From assembly GCA_012064415.1 (NCBI GenBank), contig SSNU01003020.1, forward strand, positions 1 to 64,000: DNA of 64,000 nucleotides, written 5' to 3'. Origin of the DNA: Gyrodactylus bullatarudis (Eukaryota; Platyhelminthes; Monogenea; Gyrodactylidea; Gyrodactylidae). Below, one piece after another: positions 46,059-58,400 of the stretch; positions within the stretch are counted from its first letter, which is position 1, and each line of letters starts with the position of its first letter. Both the position numbers and the translations under genes were made by a program. The notes under the pieces are model-generated. The model did no database searches. It was not told the origin of the DNA and saw nothing but the letters and a program-made list of their open reading frames with translations.

Positions 46059-47407
46059 ATGGATGGACCAATGAAGGCTGGAATTGGAGTTTGTTTATTT
46101 ACTAATATCAGATTGCCATAGGCATAAGTCTAGTAGCTGTTGGTGGAATATCTCTATTGGCCTATAAAATCTTGTTCGCCAAAAAACAGCCTGTAACGCT
46201 GAAAGATCCAAATGTGAAAGTACCTCTCCTTTTGATTGATGCATATGTAAATTTTTAAATATTATCTTTAGGATCTTACTCATGATACAGTTTATTTTAT
46301 TTTTAAATTGCCCTCACCTGATCATTTGTTGGGCATACAAACAGGTCAACATGTTTATTTATCTGCTAGAATTAATGGAGAACTGGTTGTTCGACCTTAT
46401 ACGCCTATTTCTTCTGTTAAAACTAGAGGTCAAGTTGAATTCGTCATCAAGGTAAGATTAAATACTGATCATATCTCAGGTTTATCGTCCAAATGATAAA
46501 TTCCCTGAAGGCGGTAAAATGAGCCAATATCTTGCATCGCTGACACCTGGCGTGAGTACTATTGATTTCAGGGGTCCTAGCGGAAAAATAATTTACAAGG
46601 GTAATGGAAAATTCACAATAATGCGGAAGAAACCTTTTGAGTTCACTGTCTCCAAAATAAGCCTAATTGCTGGCGGAACAGGAATCACTCCAATGTTTCA
46701 AATGATCGAACAGATTCTTAAAGATGAAAATGATATGACAACGATTAAGCTCCTCTTTGCAAACAATTCTGAGAAAGATATACTCATGAGAGATCAACTG
46801 GATCAGTTAGCCAAAAGTCATTCTGACCAGTTTTCTGTTTGGTATACTATTACTAATGCTGAAAATCGTAAGTTTACTCCAGTACTGAAAAATATATTTT
46901 TCTTTGTCTAATATTCAATTTAGACTGGACCTATAGTACTGGCAGATTAAACTTAAACATGATTGAAATGTACTCTTTTGCGCCTGGAAACGATAGTATA
47001 GCCCTTGTTTGTGGACCCTATGGCTTTGTCCATGTCACGTGTATTCCTGCATTACAAACCATTGGCTTCTTAGAGAATAGAATACACTCATTTTAATCCC
47101 CTTCGTACATTATTATAAAAAAGACTCATTATTATTCTACATCATCATAATCAAATTTTTAAACATTTTATAATGCCAGCCATTAGCCAGCTCATTTTCA
47201 GATATTTTTCATTTTGCATATTTTATAATTTTAGATTGGAAATATAGTCGTGGATTCATCACACCCGAAATGATTTCCAATAATATATTTCCTGCCACTG
47301 AAGATAATGTGGTATTTTTATGTGGACCCCCGCCAATGATTGACTATGCTTGTTTGCCAGCCTTAGACAAGTTAAAGTATAGAAAGGAAATGATTTTCTG
47401 TTTCTAA
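46059..47407 (+). CDS. NADH-cytochrome b5 reductase with two alternative last exons
   Basis: FAD/NADH oxidoreductase of the CYB5R group. Exon 1 (46059-46088) [10 protein letters not shown]; a 23-nt intron (46089-46111); exon 2 has a membrane anchor ([20 protein letters not shown]); then introns of 25 nt (46247-46271) and 26 nt (46452-46477). FAD motif RPYTPISSV and the [19 protein letters not shown] site are intact. After the donor at 46867 there are two possible terminal exons in the same phase: 46924-47096 and 47235-47407. The downstream one (HWKYSRGF ... [20 protein letters not shown]) is the canonical end; the upstream one is a diverged duplicate with [15 protein letters not shown]. An AATAAA at about 47532 suits the distal form. 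Confidence 0.92.
46924..47096 (+). other. Proximal alternative terminal exon of cytochrome b5 reductase
   Basis: Encodes [19 protein letters not shown] (His codon split by the splice), then [20 protein letters not shown] and a short tail ending NRIHSF before TAA. It is colinear with the distal exon (47235-47407), same phase, same length to the base (173 nt). The NADH-contacting CGPPPM is changed to CGPYGF. The frame is open to its own stop and the acceptor is intact, so it is maintained rather than decayed. Downstream no strict AATAAA is seen; attattataaa at about 47108-47119 could serve. Confidence 0.7.
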
Positions 47408-47554
47408 AATTGAAAATATTTCAATCTGGATTAAGAGTAAACTTGATGCAGATGTTTTTATTTAATTCAGATTGTATGCTCATAATGTCATGTAATTCAC
47501 AAAAATACATGATATTCCTTTATAGTGTGAGCAATAAAGCGAATACATTTGAAT

Positions 47555-48362
47555 TCAATCTTGTAGTTCTTCATCAAAAATGAATGGTATTTTTGACTTT
47601 TTGACTATTGCTTTCCCTCTCTCGTAGGCAAGTGCTCTCCTGAAATTTTTGCCATCCGTGAAAATCTTTGTGTTATTCACAAGGGAATTATACATTACAG
47701 AATGATAATTAACCATGTTACATACTTGAATAGTCAAACATTGACTCAAAGTTGTATAATTTTTTCATCATTTCGTAATCATCATAAAATTCTTCTAGAT
47801 TTTTGCGGTCATAGTTCACTTTAGTCTCGACACCTAACCAACTGAAATTTATGCCTGCTGTTGTGCTTATTATTCCTTTGCTTCTGGTATCATTAATGGA
47901 CTCGATTATTTGGGTATTACATTTGAAGTAACCTATTATTAATTCCTTACTTCTTGGAAATTTTCTATGTCCTTCCAAGTAACATATCTTTGCTTTTTCG
48001 AATTCGCAGCTACCATACAATGATTCTGCATACATTATATAGTACTTCTGGTTTAATTTCATGCCCATTCTTTTGCACTCATCCAACGCTGCAATGCATT
48101 GCTTGAAATCTTGCAGTCGAAAATAACAAACACCACTCAACCAAAAAAGTTTTAAACAAGGTTTCATTTTTTCAACTCTTTTCAGATAAGCTAATCCCCT
48201 TGAAAAATCTTGATTGCAAATTAACCTTGCAGCATAGCTTAAGTAAACAGAAGAAAGACTATCAGATTTTTGTATTTCATTATCGTCGATATCTTCTTCC
48301 TCAAATACTTTGAAGTTATCTATAATACGTTCTCACTAATAGTAATTACCACAAAAGTTCAT
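47555..48362 (-). CDS. TPR protein resembling ODAD4/TTC25
   Basis: Tetratricopeptide-repeat protein. Exon 2 frame reads EEEDIDDNEIQKSDSLSSVY, SYAARLICNQDFSRGLAYLK, then LKLFWLSGVCYFRLQDFKQC and YAESLYGSCEFEKAKICYLE, three TPR-like pairs. The segment EGHRKFPRSKELIIGYFKCN and the later FRRALAYERGKAIVKK resemble TTC25/ODAD4 (docking-complex subunit of outer dynein arms), which has similar GYKLRP...EFRVGIQKAQ and IYARERDRKL stretches. The protein is about half the usual length, lacking the C-terminal TPR block. The start is uncertain: ATG 48362 would need an 18-nt intron (48332-48349). The join near 47760 also has two possible solutions. Convergent with the reductase, divergent from PTCD1. Confidence 0.6.
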
Positions 48363-48471
48363 TCTGAAAATTCGGTGAAAAAAAAACAATTGAAATTTGA
48401 AAAAAAGTATCTAGAAACGTTTGAAGAAATTTTTGTTCTCAATTATAAAAACCACTCGTTTCTTTTAATAG

Positions 48472-51015
48472 ATGTACAGCTCGAAATTATGCTCATTTTT
48501 TTCGAAGCCTTTCAGTCTAACGATCAGGGGCAAATATAATCACTCTGAATCCTTATCTAATATAACATCTTCTAAATCAAAGAAAAGTGTAGAGAATGCC
48601 TTTAAAAAGCTTGTTAATAACCGTCAAAATTTCACAGAAAAGCCGAATGGCAACATTATTATTGAGCATCAAGCAAAATCTGTCAACAATTTCTTCACTG
48701 AGGAAATACTTGCTTACAACATTCCAGAAGAGAGTGTACCACTCGAGGTTGATGAACAAGTCGAATTCACAACTGACATTCATAAACCTTTGAAAAAGAA
48801 CTTTGGTCCGCTAAGAATCTCGTATTACATTTCTTTAATGAAGAGGGAGATTGAAAAAAATAACTACGCTGAAGTTTATGATGTAAGTAATTCTTTAAAT
48901 TTATATTGACTAGATACTGTTTGAAAGAATGCTTAAAAAAGATCGAGTCTTCCCAAGTCGTACTTGCTTTCATCTTGTTATTGATTCTCAAATTAAAGCT
49001 AAAAATAGTGAAAAAGCTTTTTTGGCCTATCGAAAAATGAGAGAACTCGACATCGAGCCTACCCAGGCAACATATTCGAGATTATTCAGATCCTGTGCTG
49101 AAGAATTGAAGTTACTTTCAGATGCTCACAATCTTCCGGAGCTTTGCTTCACATACAATCAGAATTATGCAAAGAAAAAGTGCTTGTTGAACTCTCCCCC
49201 ACACCAGAGAGCTCTCGGTCTATGGTCACGTTTAAAAGAGAAAAGAGAACCTTTAAGTATTATAACATGTAATTCATTGCTCATGGCTTTTGCCAAAGCT
49301 GGAGATATTAGAATGTGTCTAAGGGCGATTGATGAATGGAAGAGATATGGGACATTTGGAAAACCTAATCCATTCTCTGTTGAAGCTGACAAATCTGCTA
49401 AAAATGTTGTTTTTATTCCAGATGGATTTACCCTCAGTGCTGTTCTTATGGGCGTTGCCCATGCTGATATTGATCAAATTCGGCCTAAATTTAAGAGTCG
49501 TTTTCATCTTGCTTTAAATATTTGGCACTTGATAACTTCAAAAATGGATAGAAATAAATTAGAATATCCCATTCTAACCTTATTAGCCCATATTCTCACA
49601 ATCTCTGATCAAGAAGATTTACCATATGAAAAACATTTCGAAATTAATCCTCAGCAAACTGAGAAAATAGACTTGGAAATCAAGAACCTACTGGAAGATG
49701 CATCCAAATACAATTTGGATCAATCCCCTTCGCAACAGAATACATTAACCCCATTTAAAGATGATAATAAAATTCTTACACTAAATGTTGAGCATAATGT
49801 GGATAGTTTTTTGGATTCAAAAGTAAATCTTTTAAATTTAGATCTATCGGATATTGTAAGTTTTCCTATTACTTTGAATTTTGCAAACTTAACACTAAAT
49901 ATTTCTCAAACTATCAGAGGTACATTGATTTTGAAAAATGCGAAAATCAATCCCTTCAACCATGGCAACGTTTGGCCCTGTGCGGTGGTCTTAGAGGCTT
50001 TTTAGACATGATACCCTGGACAAAAGAACCTAGCGAAAAAGTCAAGAATTTGTTCACTAGAATTGCTAGTCTTTTACCCTACTTTGATTCAGAAAAACTT
50101 GATCTTTCCACTAGGCTCGACATTTGGGAATGTATTTTTTTCGAAGAAATGAAAGTTCGTAATGTTAAGCCAGATTTGCCTATCTTCAATGTTTTGATTA
50201 TGCGACGCTCCAAATCAGGAATCGGTAGTGATCCTCTTCTCAGTATAATGAATGAAAATTCAATTTATGGAGATATCGTAAGTTAAAAAAAAATTTTGTC
50301 CTATGCATGCTACTATACTTTATATATTGAGATAAATATCAGAAAAATATTCCAATTCAGCAAAGCAGCTTTAGCTATACCTTTTTTCGTTAGATATCCG
50401 AAAATGATAAAAATATTGAATAAAATTTACTACCATCGACTTCTTATCATTTTATACTGATATGTTTAGAGAAAATTTTGTTTATCATAAATCATGTGAG
50501 CTATACTGAGTGATTCGAAATTTTTAGGAAAAATCCCATCATTATCAATAATTCAGCTTAATTATTAGGTGTCAAAAATCACCTACACTTTATGAATTAA
50601 TTTATATTAGTCATAGAATAATTTTGATATTTAGATTACTTGGTCGTGTATTGGTAATAAATGCCGCACACTAAAAGATGTAAAAAGTGTTTTAAGCACA
50701 TACTCAAAGGCTATCATAAACAGGCGGCAAGGAAAGAAGCTATCCGTTTCAATGGGCAATCAACAGCTTTACTTTTCCATGTTGAATGGAACCCTGGGTA
50801 ATAGTTGGACAGCATCTCATTATCTTCTCGACAAAATGAAGTGTCAGGGAATTTCACTCAACTCTTACATTCTCTATAGAATTGAGAAGAGCATTCATGA
50901 TTTTCGACTGAAAACTATGCATGACGAAAATCCATCGAATTTAGACCAAAAGGAGAAGAATGAGAGGAAAAAGTTTAAAGAATTCATCAAAAAGTATAAG
51001 GAATATTTGTCATAA
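48472..51015 (+). CDS. PTCD1: PTCD1-like mitochondrial PPR protein
   Basis: Pentatricopeptide-repeat protein of the PTCD1 type, a mitochondrial RNA-binding factor for tRNA/16S maturation and ribosome assembly. Starts MYSSKLCSFFSKPFSLTIRG (presequence-like). Exons: 48472-48882, 48914-49855 (31-nt intron between), 49918-50277 and 50641-51015. PPR-type helices include CFHLVIDSQIKAKNSEKAF, YRKMRELDIEPTQATYSRLF and NSLLMAFAKAGDIRMCLRAI. The third exon restores the family block RLALCGGLRGFLDM and PIFNVLIMRRSKSG after removal of a 62-nt intron (49856-49917); without it the frame breaks. The C-terminus is Lys-rich. An AG directly precedes the ATG. Divergent from the TPR gene across 109 bp. Confidence 0.88.
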
Positions 51016-51348
51016 AACAAAATGAACCCATAGTTTTTAATGAAACCAGAAATAAACATAATCTCTGTGTTTCCGAGAAAGTGAAAGAAGACGAGAAATA
51101 GTCCGAGTGAATTTACTTTTTTAGAAGAATATATATTTTTTATCTAGATAAAACCTCCTTTTTACCTCATACTCTACATATAATACCTCTTGGACTGCAT
51201 GATATGCTTGTATACTGCTGCTAATGATAATCACTTTTCTTTCTTTCTTCGTTCTTGCACGTGATTAAATTCCACACTTTGAACAGCAACAAAGCTGAAT
51301 TTTCCGAGCATAAATTAATCGATAACTATTTTTCTGTTTAGCTCCAGC

Positions 51349-51639
51349 ATGTCATCTGAACTAGAGACATTTATCGGACGCTCAGTAAACATTATAACAA
51401 GTGATGGTCGTTCAATTGTCGGCACCCTGAAAGGTTTCGACCATGTCATCAATCTAATTGTATACGATAGTCATGAACGAGTCTACAGTCCAATTGAAGG
51501 CGTGGAGAGAGTTCCTCTCGGTCTGCACATTATTCGAGGACAAAATGTTGCTTGCGTCGGAGAAGTTGACGAAAATCTTGACCGAAGAATAGACTTTGAA
51601 AATCTCAAGGCTGAACCCATCAATCCAATAAAGCACTGA
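51349..51639 (+). CDS. LSM8: LSM8, U6 snRNA-associated Sm-like protein
   Basis: LSM8 defines the nuclear LSM2-8 ring that binds the U6 snRNA 3' end. 96 residues, exactly the family length, in one exon. Sm1 motif: LETFIGRSVNIITSDGRSIV and GTLKGFDHVINLIVYDSHER; Sm2 motif: VPLGLHIIRGQNVACVGEVD. ATG 51349 is preceded by ttttctgtttag, an acceptor-like sequence 8 nt upstream, so a 5' UTR intron or a spliced leader is possible. A 333-bp spacer without ORFs separates it from PTCD1. Confidence 0.97.
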   Translation: MSSELETFIGRSVNIITSDGRSIVGTLKGFDHVINLIVYDSHERVYSPIEGVERVPLGLHIIRGQNVACVGEVDENLDRRIDFENLKAEPINPIKH

Positions 51640-52255
51640 CAATAAAGTTAATGTGCATCCACACTGTATATTGTACTGACAGTTGAATATTTTAAAAAAG
51701 ACTGTATTTTTATTGAATAAATGTCCTCCTTCTATTTTTCACAATTCACTCAATTTCTTTTGATCAGTAAGAGAGAGACAGAGGGAAAAATAAATCCCTC
51801 CATTTTAATCTAGTTTATCAATATTAGTATGAAACTAAGTGAGCGAGGCTCTTATGACTTATAGATATTCTGGAAATTTTGTTTTTCATTAACAAAAGAA
51901 AAGATAAAATTTACTCAAGTGCATATAATAAGCAATTTTTCAAGTGTACACATTATTGAATAGAAAAGATTTAACTTACATTATAGACGTTACAAAACAA
52001 TTGCATATTTATACAACAATTACTGTACTGTAATTAAAAGCCAACATCATTTATCATTGAGATTTTTAACACTCACATCCAACCCATGACTAAATTAATT
52101 GTGATTGGATTATTTTTTCGACCAATAGAAATCATGCATACGAATTTAATATTCTTATAAAATTTTGTTGTTGTCTCCTCTTGTGCATTGTGCAATTATG
52201 AAAAGCATCTAAGCCCTTGAAATGGACCCTTTCAATCTCAAATGACCCAAAAAGA
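51640..52255. other. Intergenic region and 5' flank of the GPCR gene
   Basis: About 600 bp with no ORF above background. It should contain the LSM8 3' end (a poly(A)-like attgaataaa at about 51713-51722) and the promoter/5' UTR of the receptor gene. Confidence 0.5.
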
Positions 52256-52492
52256 ATGTTTAACCTTGTGGGAAAATGCCTCATTGTCCATTTATCACTT
52301 ATTCTCTCACTGATAGACGGACAAGAGCAAAATTCATCTATTGCGACTGGATTCAAGTCAAAACCTTTTGAGCCAAGACTATCATGGGGTCATCTCTATA
52401 TAGCCTCAACAATCTTGGGTCTTCTCATCTTTTCAATCATCATTGGGAATGTATTTGTTGTTGCCGCTATACTCTTGGAGAAGAATTTACGC
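52256..52492 (+). CDS. First coding exon of a 5-HT1-like biogenic amine GPCR (partial)
   Basis: ATG 52256 begins a signal-sequence-like MFNLVGKCLIVHLSLILSL, then a Ser/Asn-containing extracellular segment, then TM1: LGLLIFSIIIGNVFVVAAIL followed by LEKNLR and a gtgagc donor. GN in TM1 and the VAAILLEKNL end are the signature of serotonin 5-HT1-like receptors (in insects, GNVFVIAAILLERNLQNVAN). The exon of 79 codons ends in phase 0 right after TM1. The remaining six helices are not found in the next 11.5 kb, so the second exon must be beyond the window or the gene is broken. Dopamine or tyramine receptors cannot be excluded from TM1 alone. Confidence 0.78.
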
Positions 52493-55400
52493 GTGAGCCT
52501 TTTTATTATATTTTATTTTTCTGATTAAATAAACTGTCGGCAAGATTCATTCTTGTTTAGGAAAAGACATCGAGAGAGAGAGAGAGAGAGCAACGTATCA
52601 TGATTAATATGTCTAAATTTAAAATTAGGAATAAATTTTAATGTAATATCAATTCCTTAACAAACTATAGGAGGAGGAGAAGAAAAAGATTTATTCATTA
52701 GGATAATGAATTCTCCTTTATTGTTATAATTATCAAATAAATATTGATCATCATTAAAATGATTGTTAACGACGATGCGTTTTTATTTTCAAATATCTAG
52801 GCTTCCCTCGCCCCTTTTTAACCCTTTCAGTGCTGAAACTATTTCAAAATTTTTATAAAAACCAAAATTTAGCTATGAAGATACCAAATTATTCGACCAA
52901 AAATATTACTAATGCAAGTTCACATTGTGGGCTTCAATTTAAACTTTAATTGATCCAGAAAACTATCAAACTGGTATAGTTATGAAGGTTAAAAAAATTG
53001 GAAAATGGACATATATGTCGATCGGCACCGAAAGGGTTAACCCCTTGTTTTAAATTGTCACTTCTCTTTTTTATTTTTCTCCAACTCGGAATATAATTTT
53101 TGATCTCTTCATCTTACACTATTCACATTGCCAGACAAGTATCATTATCGAGTAAAAATTTTCAACCAGCCCCCTTTTCTCAACGAGAATTTATTCTCAT
53201 CCAAAGAAAGGGTTCAAAAGAACCTTCATCATAGTCTGTAATAGCTTAGGTGATCAAAATGGTATTTTTGATATGTTGCTAGAATTTTCATGAGAATTAT
53301 GAAATTAAAATTCTTGAGTATTCTTGAAAATAATTTTGCTATTCTTTGCTATACAAAATCGAATGCTTTTTTTCTGGGCTAGATAAATTATCATCTGTTC
53401 ATTTGAATCATTCTGTTTTGAAAGCTTCTCAATCTCGTAATAGGGCCTGGTCTGAGAGCTTTCAATCGGTCCAACAAAAATTTTAGGCTCGGCATACTTT
53501 TTTAATTCGTTGCATAATCAAATTTATTATCCCACGTTAAGACGCAATATTCTGCCTTATATTTTACAATGTATTTTTCATATTTTATTATAAAAAAGTC
53601 ATGTTAAAAAACTGTGCTATTTTTTTCTGTAACGATGCTATTTCGTTATAACTGTTGGCATAGAAGATTGACAGAAGGAAATTAATCATAGATTTTACAT
53701 CGTTTTTTATTTCAAGCAATGCCTCCAAATAAAACTTAAAATAAATTAATAACTTCAATGTAAAATCTCCAACTTTTCGGTTATAACTCACTTTAAAGAG
53801 TTAAAGGATTATCTGAATCTCAAGCGTGCCCTTTTTATTTGCGATTATAAGCTTTAGGAAGATTATCTCAGTGTTTATTTTCAAATTTTACTCTAAATCT
53901 ATATTTATCTGAATACTGTAGATGCTCAAATTGTAAGTAATTGTAAATGTCTCTTACTTGGAGATTGAGGCAAGAATTTTGAAATCATTCTCTCCCACCA
54001 TTCATCCATCTATTAGACATCTATTCTGAGATCCTCTTTTGTGATATCACTTCGAAGAGGGAAGGAGATTTTCTTGACAAAATTATCAGACAGAAACTGA
54101 AATTTAGTGCATCTCCCTCTTCATCTCTTCTCTTACAATGTGAAATCCAAATCTTCAATTTCACATTCCGGGATAATTATCAAGAAGGGATATTCTCGAT
54201 TGGTCTGATCTGCTTCTAACTGCCCCCTCTATTCCCTAGGAAATATAGCCTATCATTCTCCCTTTCATCAGCATATTCTCATCTAGCCTAGTTTACAATT
54301 TTAACTGAATAAAAATCTGAATTTATATGACATGACAGGTCGAGTGAAAGTAATCATACTACTCACTATAGATTCTATATTCCCCTTTTTCAGCAGTAGA
54401 AGCAATACAAAATAAAGAAAAAGGATGAAAAGGAAAATTCATTATCCCTCAAATGGCATTTGAATAGTGCTTTAGAGTTGTGTTTTTTTGAATCTTCCTT
54501 TATTTGTCTGCTCTCTTGTTTATTTTGCGAGAGAAATTGGAGTAAAGAGACTAATTCAAATGCATGACTGAGCAAATTTTCAATTATTACAGTAAGCTCA
54601 AATTAGGAAATCACATCACTTTGAAGGGAAAATTTCATCTTTCCTCAGAAAAATTTCCCGTTTATTCAACTCCAAATTCCAGAGAATAAAACGAATTTCA
54701 TAACAAAAAATTTCCAATTGTAAATTCAAATCTGACGCTATGTTAAAAATCAACCCAATTAGCCAATGAAAATGTTTGATAGAATCGTTAAATAAACTTG
54801 AACCTGATCGTAATTTCCTTTTTCTAACTTAGAATCAAGGATGATATTTAAACAGTGGATTCAGTAGTTATCCAAAGAGTTAAAACATTGTATTCTTCAT
54901 TTATGTAAATGATTTCAAAAAATTTTTAGTGTCTCACATTCAGTTCATTTGATTCTTTGATTAAGTCAACTACGTGAATACTCTCACACCAACATGAATT
55001 ACAACCCAGTAGGCATTCATATTGTTAAGCCTGGTGTTTCCATCAACATTAAATCAGGCCGATAAGGTAAAAAGATCTTTGAACGTAGGGATTCTCTCCT
55101 TGGTATTTCTCCAATGTTTTGACAGCCTGTCTGACTTTTTGCTTTAGTTTAATTAATAAATACTAACTGCACATGAATTGAAGCAAATTTCAAATACGAC
55201 TTCTTGAATTAATAATACTATGCTAGTTCAGTTCTACATTTTACATTTAAAGTCTAGTACAATTCTTCTGGCACTAGTATACTGGATGTCGACACAGTGC
55301 AAAATTTTCTAGTTAATTTTCTAGCCTAATAAGATTAATGGTTTCATTTCCATTGGAGAATTTCCTTGGATGCAGTTACCTCTTAATGTTTCAAACTTCT

Positions 55401-58400
55401 TTTTAGCAATCTCAAAAAACCTAGAGTTCTTGAGTTAGAATACTTCTGGAGCTTCTCCTTTCATTCCGACAATAACAGTAATTTAAATAAAAATACATCA
55501 CAATAAATATTTTTTGAACTCGAAAAAGAGGTTTAATTTTTTGATAGATTTTTTCCTGATTCAAGCAATTACTTCTGTGCCATACATAGTCATGTCTAAT
55601 ATATTGTGTATGTATGTGCCAGGACAGGATAAAGCTCAGCCATTTTTTAAAAAAAATTGTTCTCCTAACGAGATCAGGAAATTCTGAATTAAAATGATAA
55701 TCTCCTCCTTTTCTGATCAATGTACGCAATGATATATCATGATGTATATACTACCCATTATTATTGATAGATAGATACATTACATCTTTGAATCTATCAT
55801 CAATTTAATTCACCATTTATTGCTCGTTATCAAAACAAAGATTTGAAATACATTTTTTAAACAATGAGATGATTTGTGTCTATCTTAGAATCTAGTCAAA
55901 TATAAAGATTTTATATTAATCTGACATACATTAGAGGGAAGAATCGGGGATGCTCCTGGATATATTTATGTTTTTTGATATCTCAAAATGGAAAATATTC
56001 TAATGGCAAGGTGAAAAAGAGACAGCTAGCCATTGTACATATATTACTCGATTTATTTCTCACATAATTCTGGGTTGCCATTAATTTTTTTTCTGCTCTT
56101 GAAGCTCCTCACCGATCACGTCCAGAATTTGATTTCTAGGCATAATAGTAATAATAATGCTTAGTTAATGGGCCAAACACAGAGTAATGAGAGGTGATTT
56201 TTGTTGAAGGTTAGATTGGAAAAATTTTCCAAAATACAGGTCATCTTAGCTAGTTATATACGCTCGTTTCCCTAAACTTCTCATTTAAAGTCCAAATCTG
56301 AAACAAAATATTTACTGATACATATTTTGGTACATGAATTGTAACTAACATTGAATCAGTTCTAGTTATTTACTAACCTCTGCTTTATATGCTTGATCAA
56401 GATAGACCCAATATTTGTTCAAAATCTCATCTGATTTTATATAAACAAAATAACATCTCTATTGTGGGAGGCAAATCACTCTATCCTTGAACAGAGTGAG
56501 AGAACAAAACAAAACTTGTATTCTATTTGTCCCACTCGAATAGTAAAGTTTTTAGTTTTTCTTTCTCTCAGAGTTATCATTCCATTCGGTACATTGAGAT
56601 TGTTTCAGATCGAATTTCCCTTTGACAACTAGACCAATAAAAGATCCAAAGAGCACTCATACGGCTACATAGTCAGTTGAATCTTAATTGTATTTTCATC
56701 GAGTTAGATAAAATCAAAATTTTGATGTGTCACACATTGATTGTTTAAAGAAAAAAACTATTTAATATCCTTTGATAAAACGGTGACCCTGGATCATAAA
56801 ATTTATTAGTTTCAAGTTGTAACTTCCAAAGACTAATTATTCTTCATAGTGGATGGATTTTTTGTATTTCCTTAAAATGTGCATTAAAATCTAAATAGAT
56901 TGATGAAAATCTCCTCAATATTTTTTTTCTTTCTCACAGTTTTATTCAAATTGTGCTGATTGTATTCTGTAAGCTCCCAGTCCCATCGAATTGCTTGATA
57001 AATTGAAAAAATCTGAATAATTCAGCTGTTTCATTCATGATTGGAGGTTACTCTTCTCGATGAGCTCTTCAAGTTTCTTTTTTACGCAGTTTCACAAGGA
57101 CCCTTTCATTCTCAAGTTGACAGACTAAGCTCAATACTGGATAGCTCTCTATGCTAGTGGGAGAGAACATTAATTATTCAAGAATAACAAGTGTATCCTA
57201 ATTAACAAGCATATTGATTATTAGGAAATAGAAGTACTTAGGCCAAAATCCTTACAGTCGTTTCTCATCATAATAATAGAAATTTCATCACTTAGAGTAT
57301 TAAAATTTTTGATATCCACTCCTACTAATCCTTAGTACATGCATCAAATAGGTAATAGAGCAAATGAGAGTTACATTGTGTTTTGGGATTTCTCCCTGGC
57401 TAATTTATCAACAGAATATATAACTATATGAGCAATTCGGAATAAGAATGCTGGATCACAGCCATTATAAGTAGGGTGGTAATAATATCAATTTGCATAA
57501 TAACTATCGATTCTGTACCATCTGTACATTTATATTACTTCTCTTCTTCATGAAAATAATAATTTTTGCACACAGTACTCTATAAATTATAAATACATAA
57601 CATATATTTTGAATGATATTTTTCATTTATCCCAGAGAAATTACTGTTGAAATTATGTCAGGGTAACTTGAATCTTTTCAAATGCTGAAGCTAGTTAATA
57701 TGTAGATGGGATTTGATCAATACTTTTTGGAATCTAGATCATCAGGCCCACATTGACCGTAGGATGGAAAAAATTGAGAAATCAAATTTTATGGAATTTA
57801 TGACATATTTCAAAATTTTCCAAGATCTCTGAAAAATTACGAGTTTATCAAAAATTCTATAGTCATATTCTGTTTCCTTGTTTAATCTTGATTCCTTTAA
57901 GCTTACTTGGATTACTCTGTCACTTCAAAATCAACAAAAATTTTCATTCATTCATTTTCGTTCTTGTATCTTCCTTATGAGTGTAGGCTCCAGTAAAAAA
58001 TTTTCAAAAGTTGGCGCTAGCCCGAAATTTGAGAATAATAAAAATTGATTTTTCAATTTTTTTTGGATGCGTTAGTTCAGAAAAAGATTTAGAATCTAAA
58101 TTTTTGATTTCTGAGCTGAATCAAAATATTTTATTCTCTTCAATAAAATTTCTTTACATCTGAACCATATTAATATTTTATATTCTCACAGAAATATCTC
58201 AACCTAGTGTGTTTTGGACAATGTAGTGTATGAATCTGTCTTCTAATAAATTTTTGAATAGATTACACATGATTTATTAATTCTCTGTAAGACGAGGCAA
58301 CTGTTTTGATAAAGCAAACTAAGAAAAAACTGACTAAAAAGAAAAAAATATTTTCTATGCATTAATTATCAGTTTTGGTATATCTCCCTCATAATAAAGG

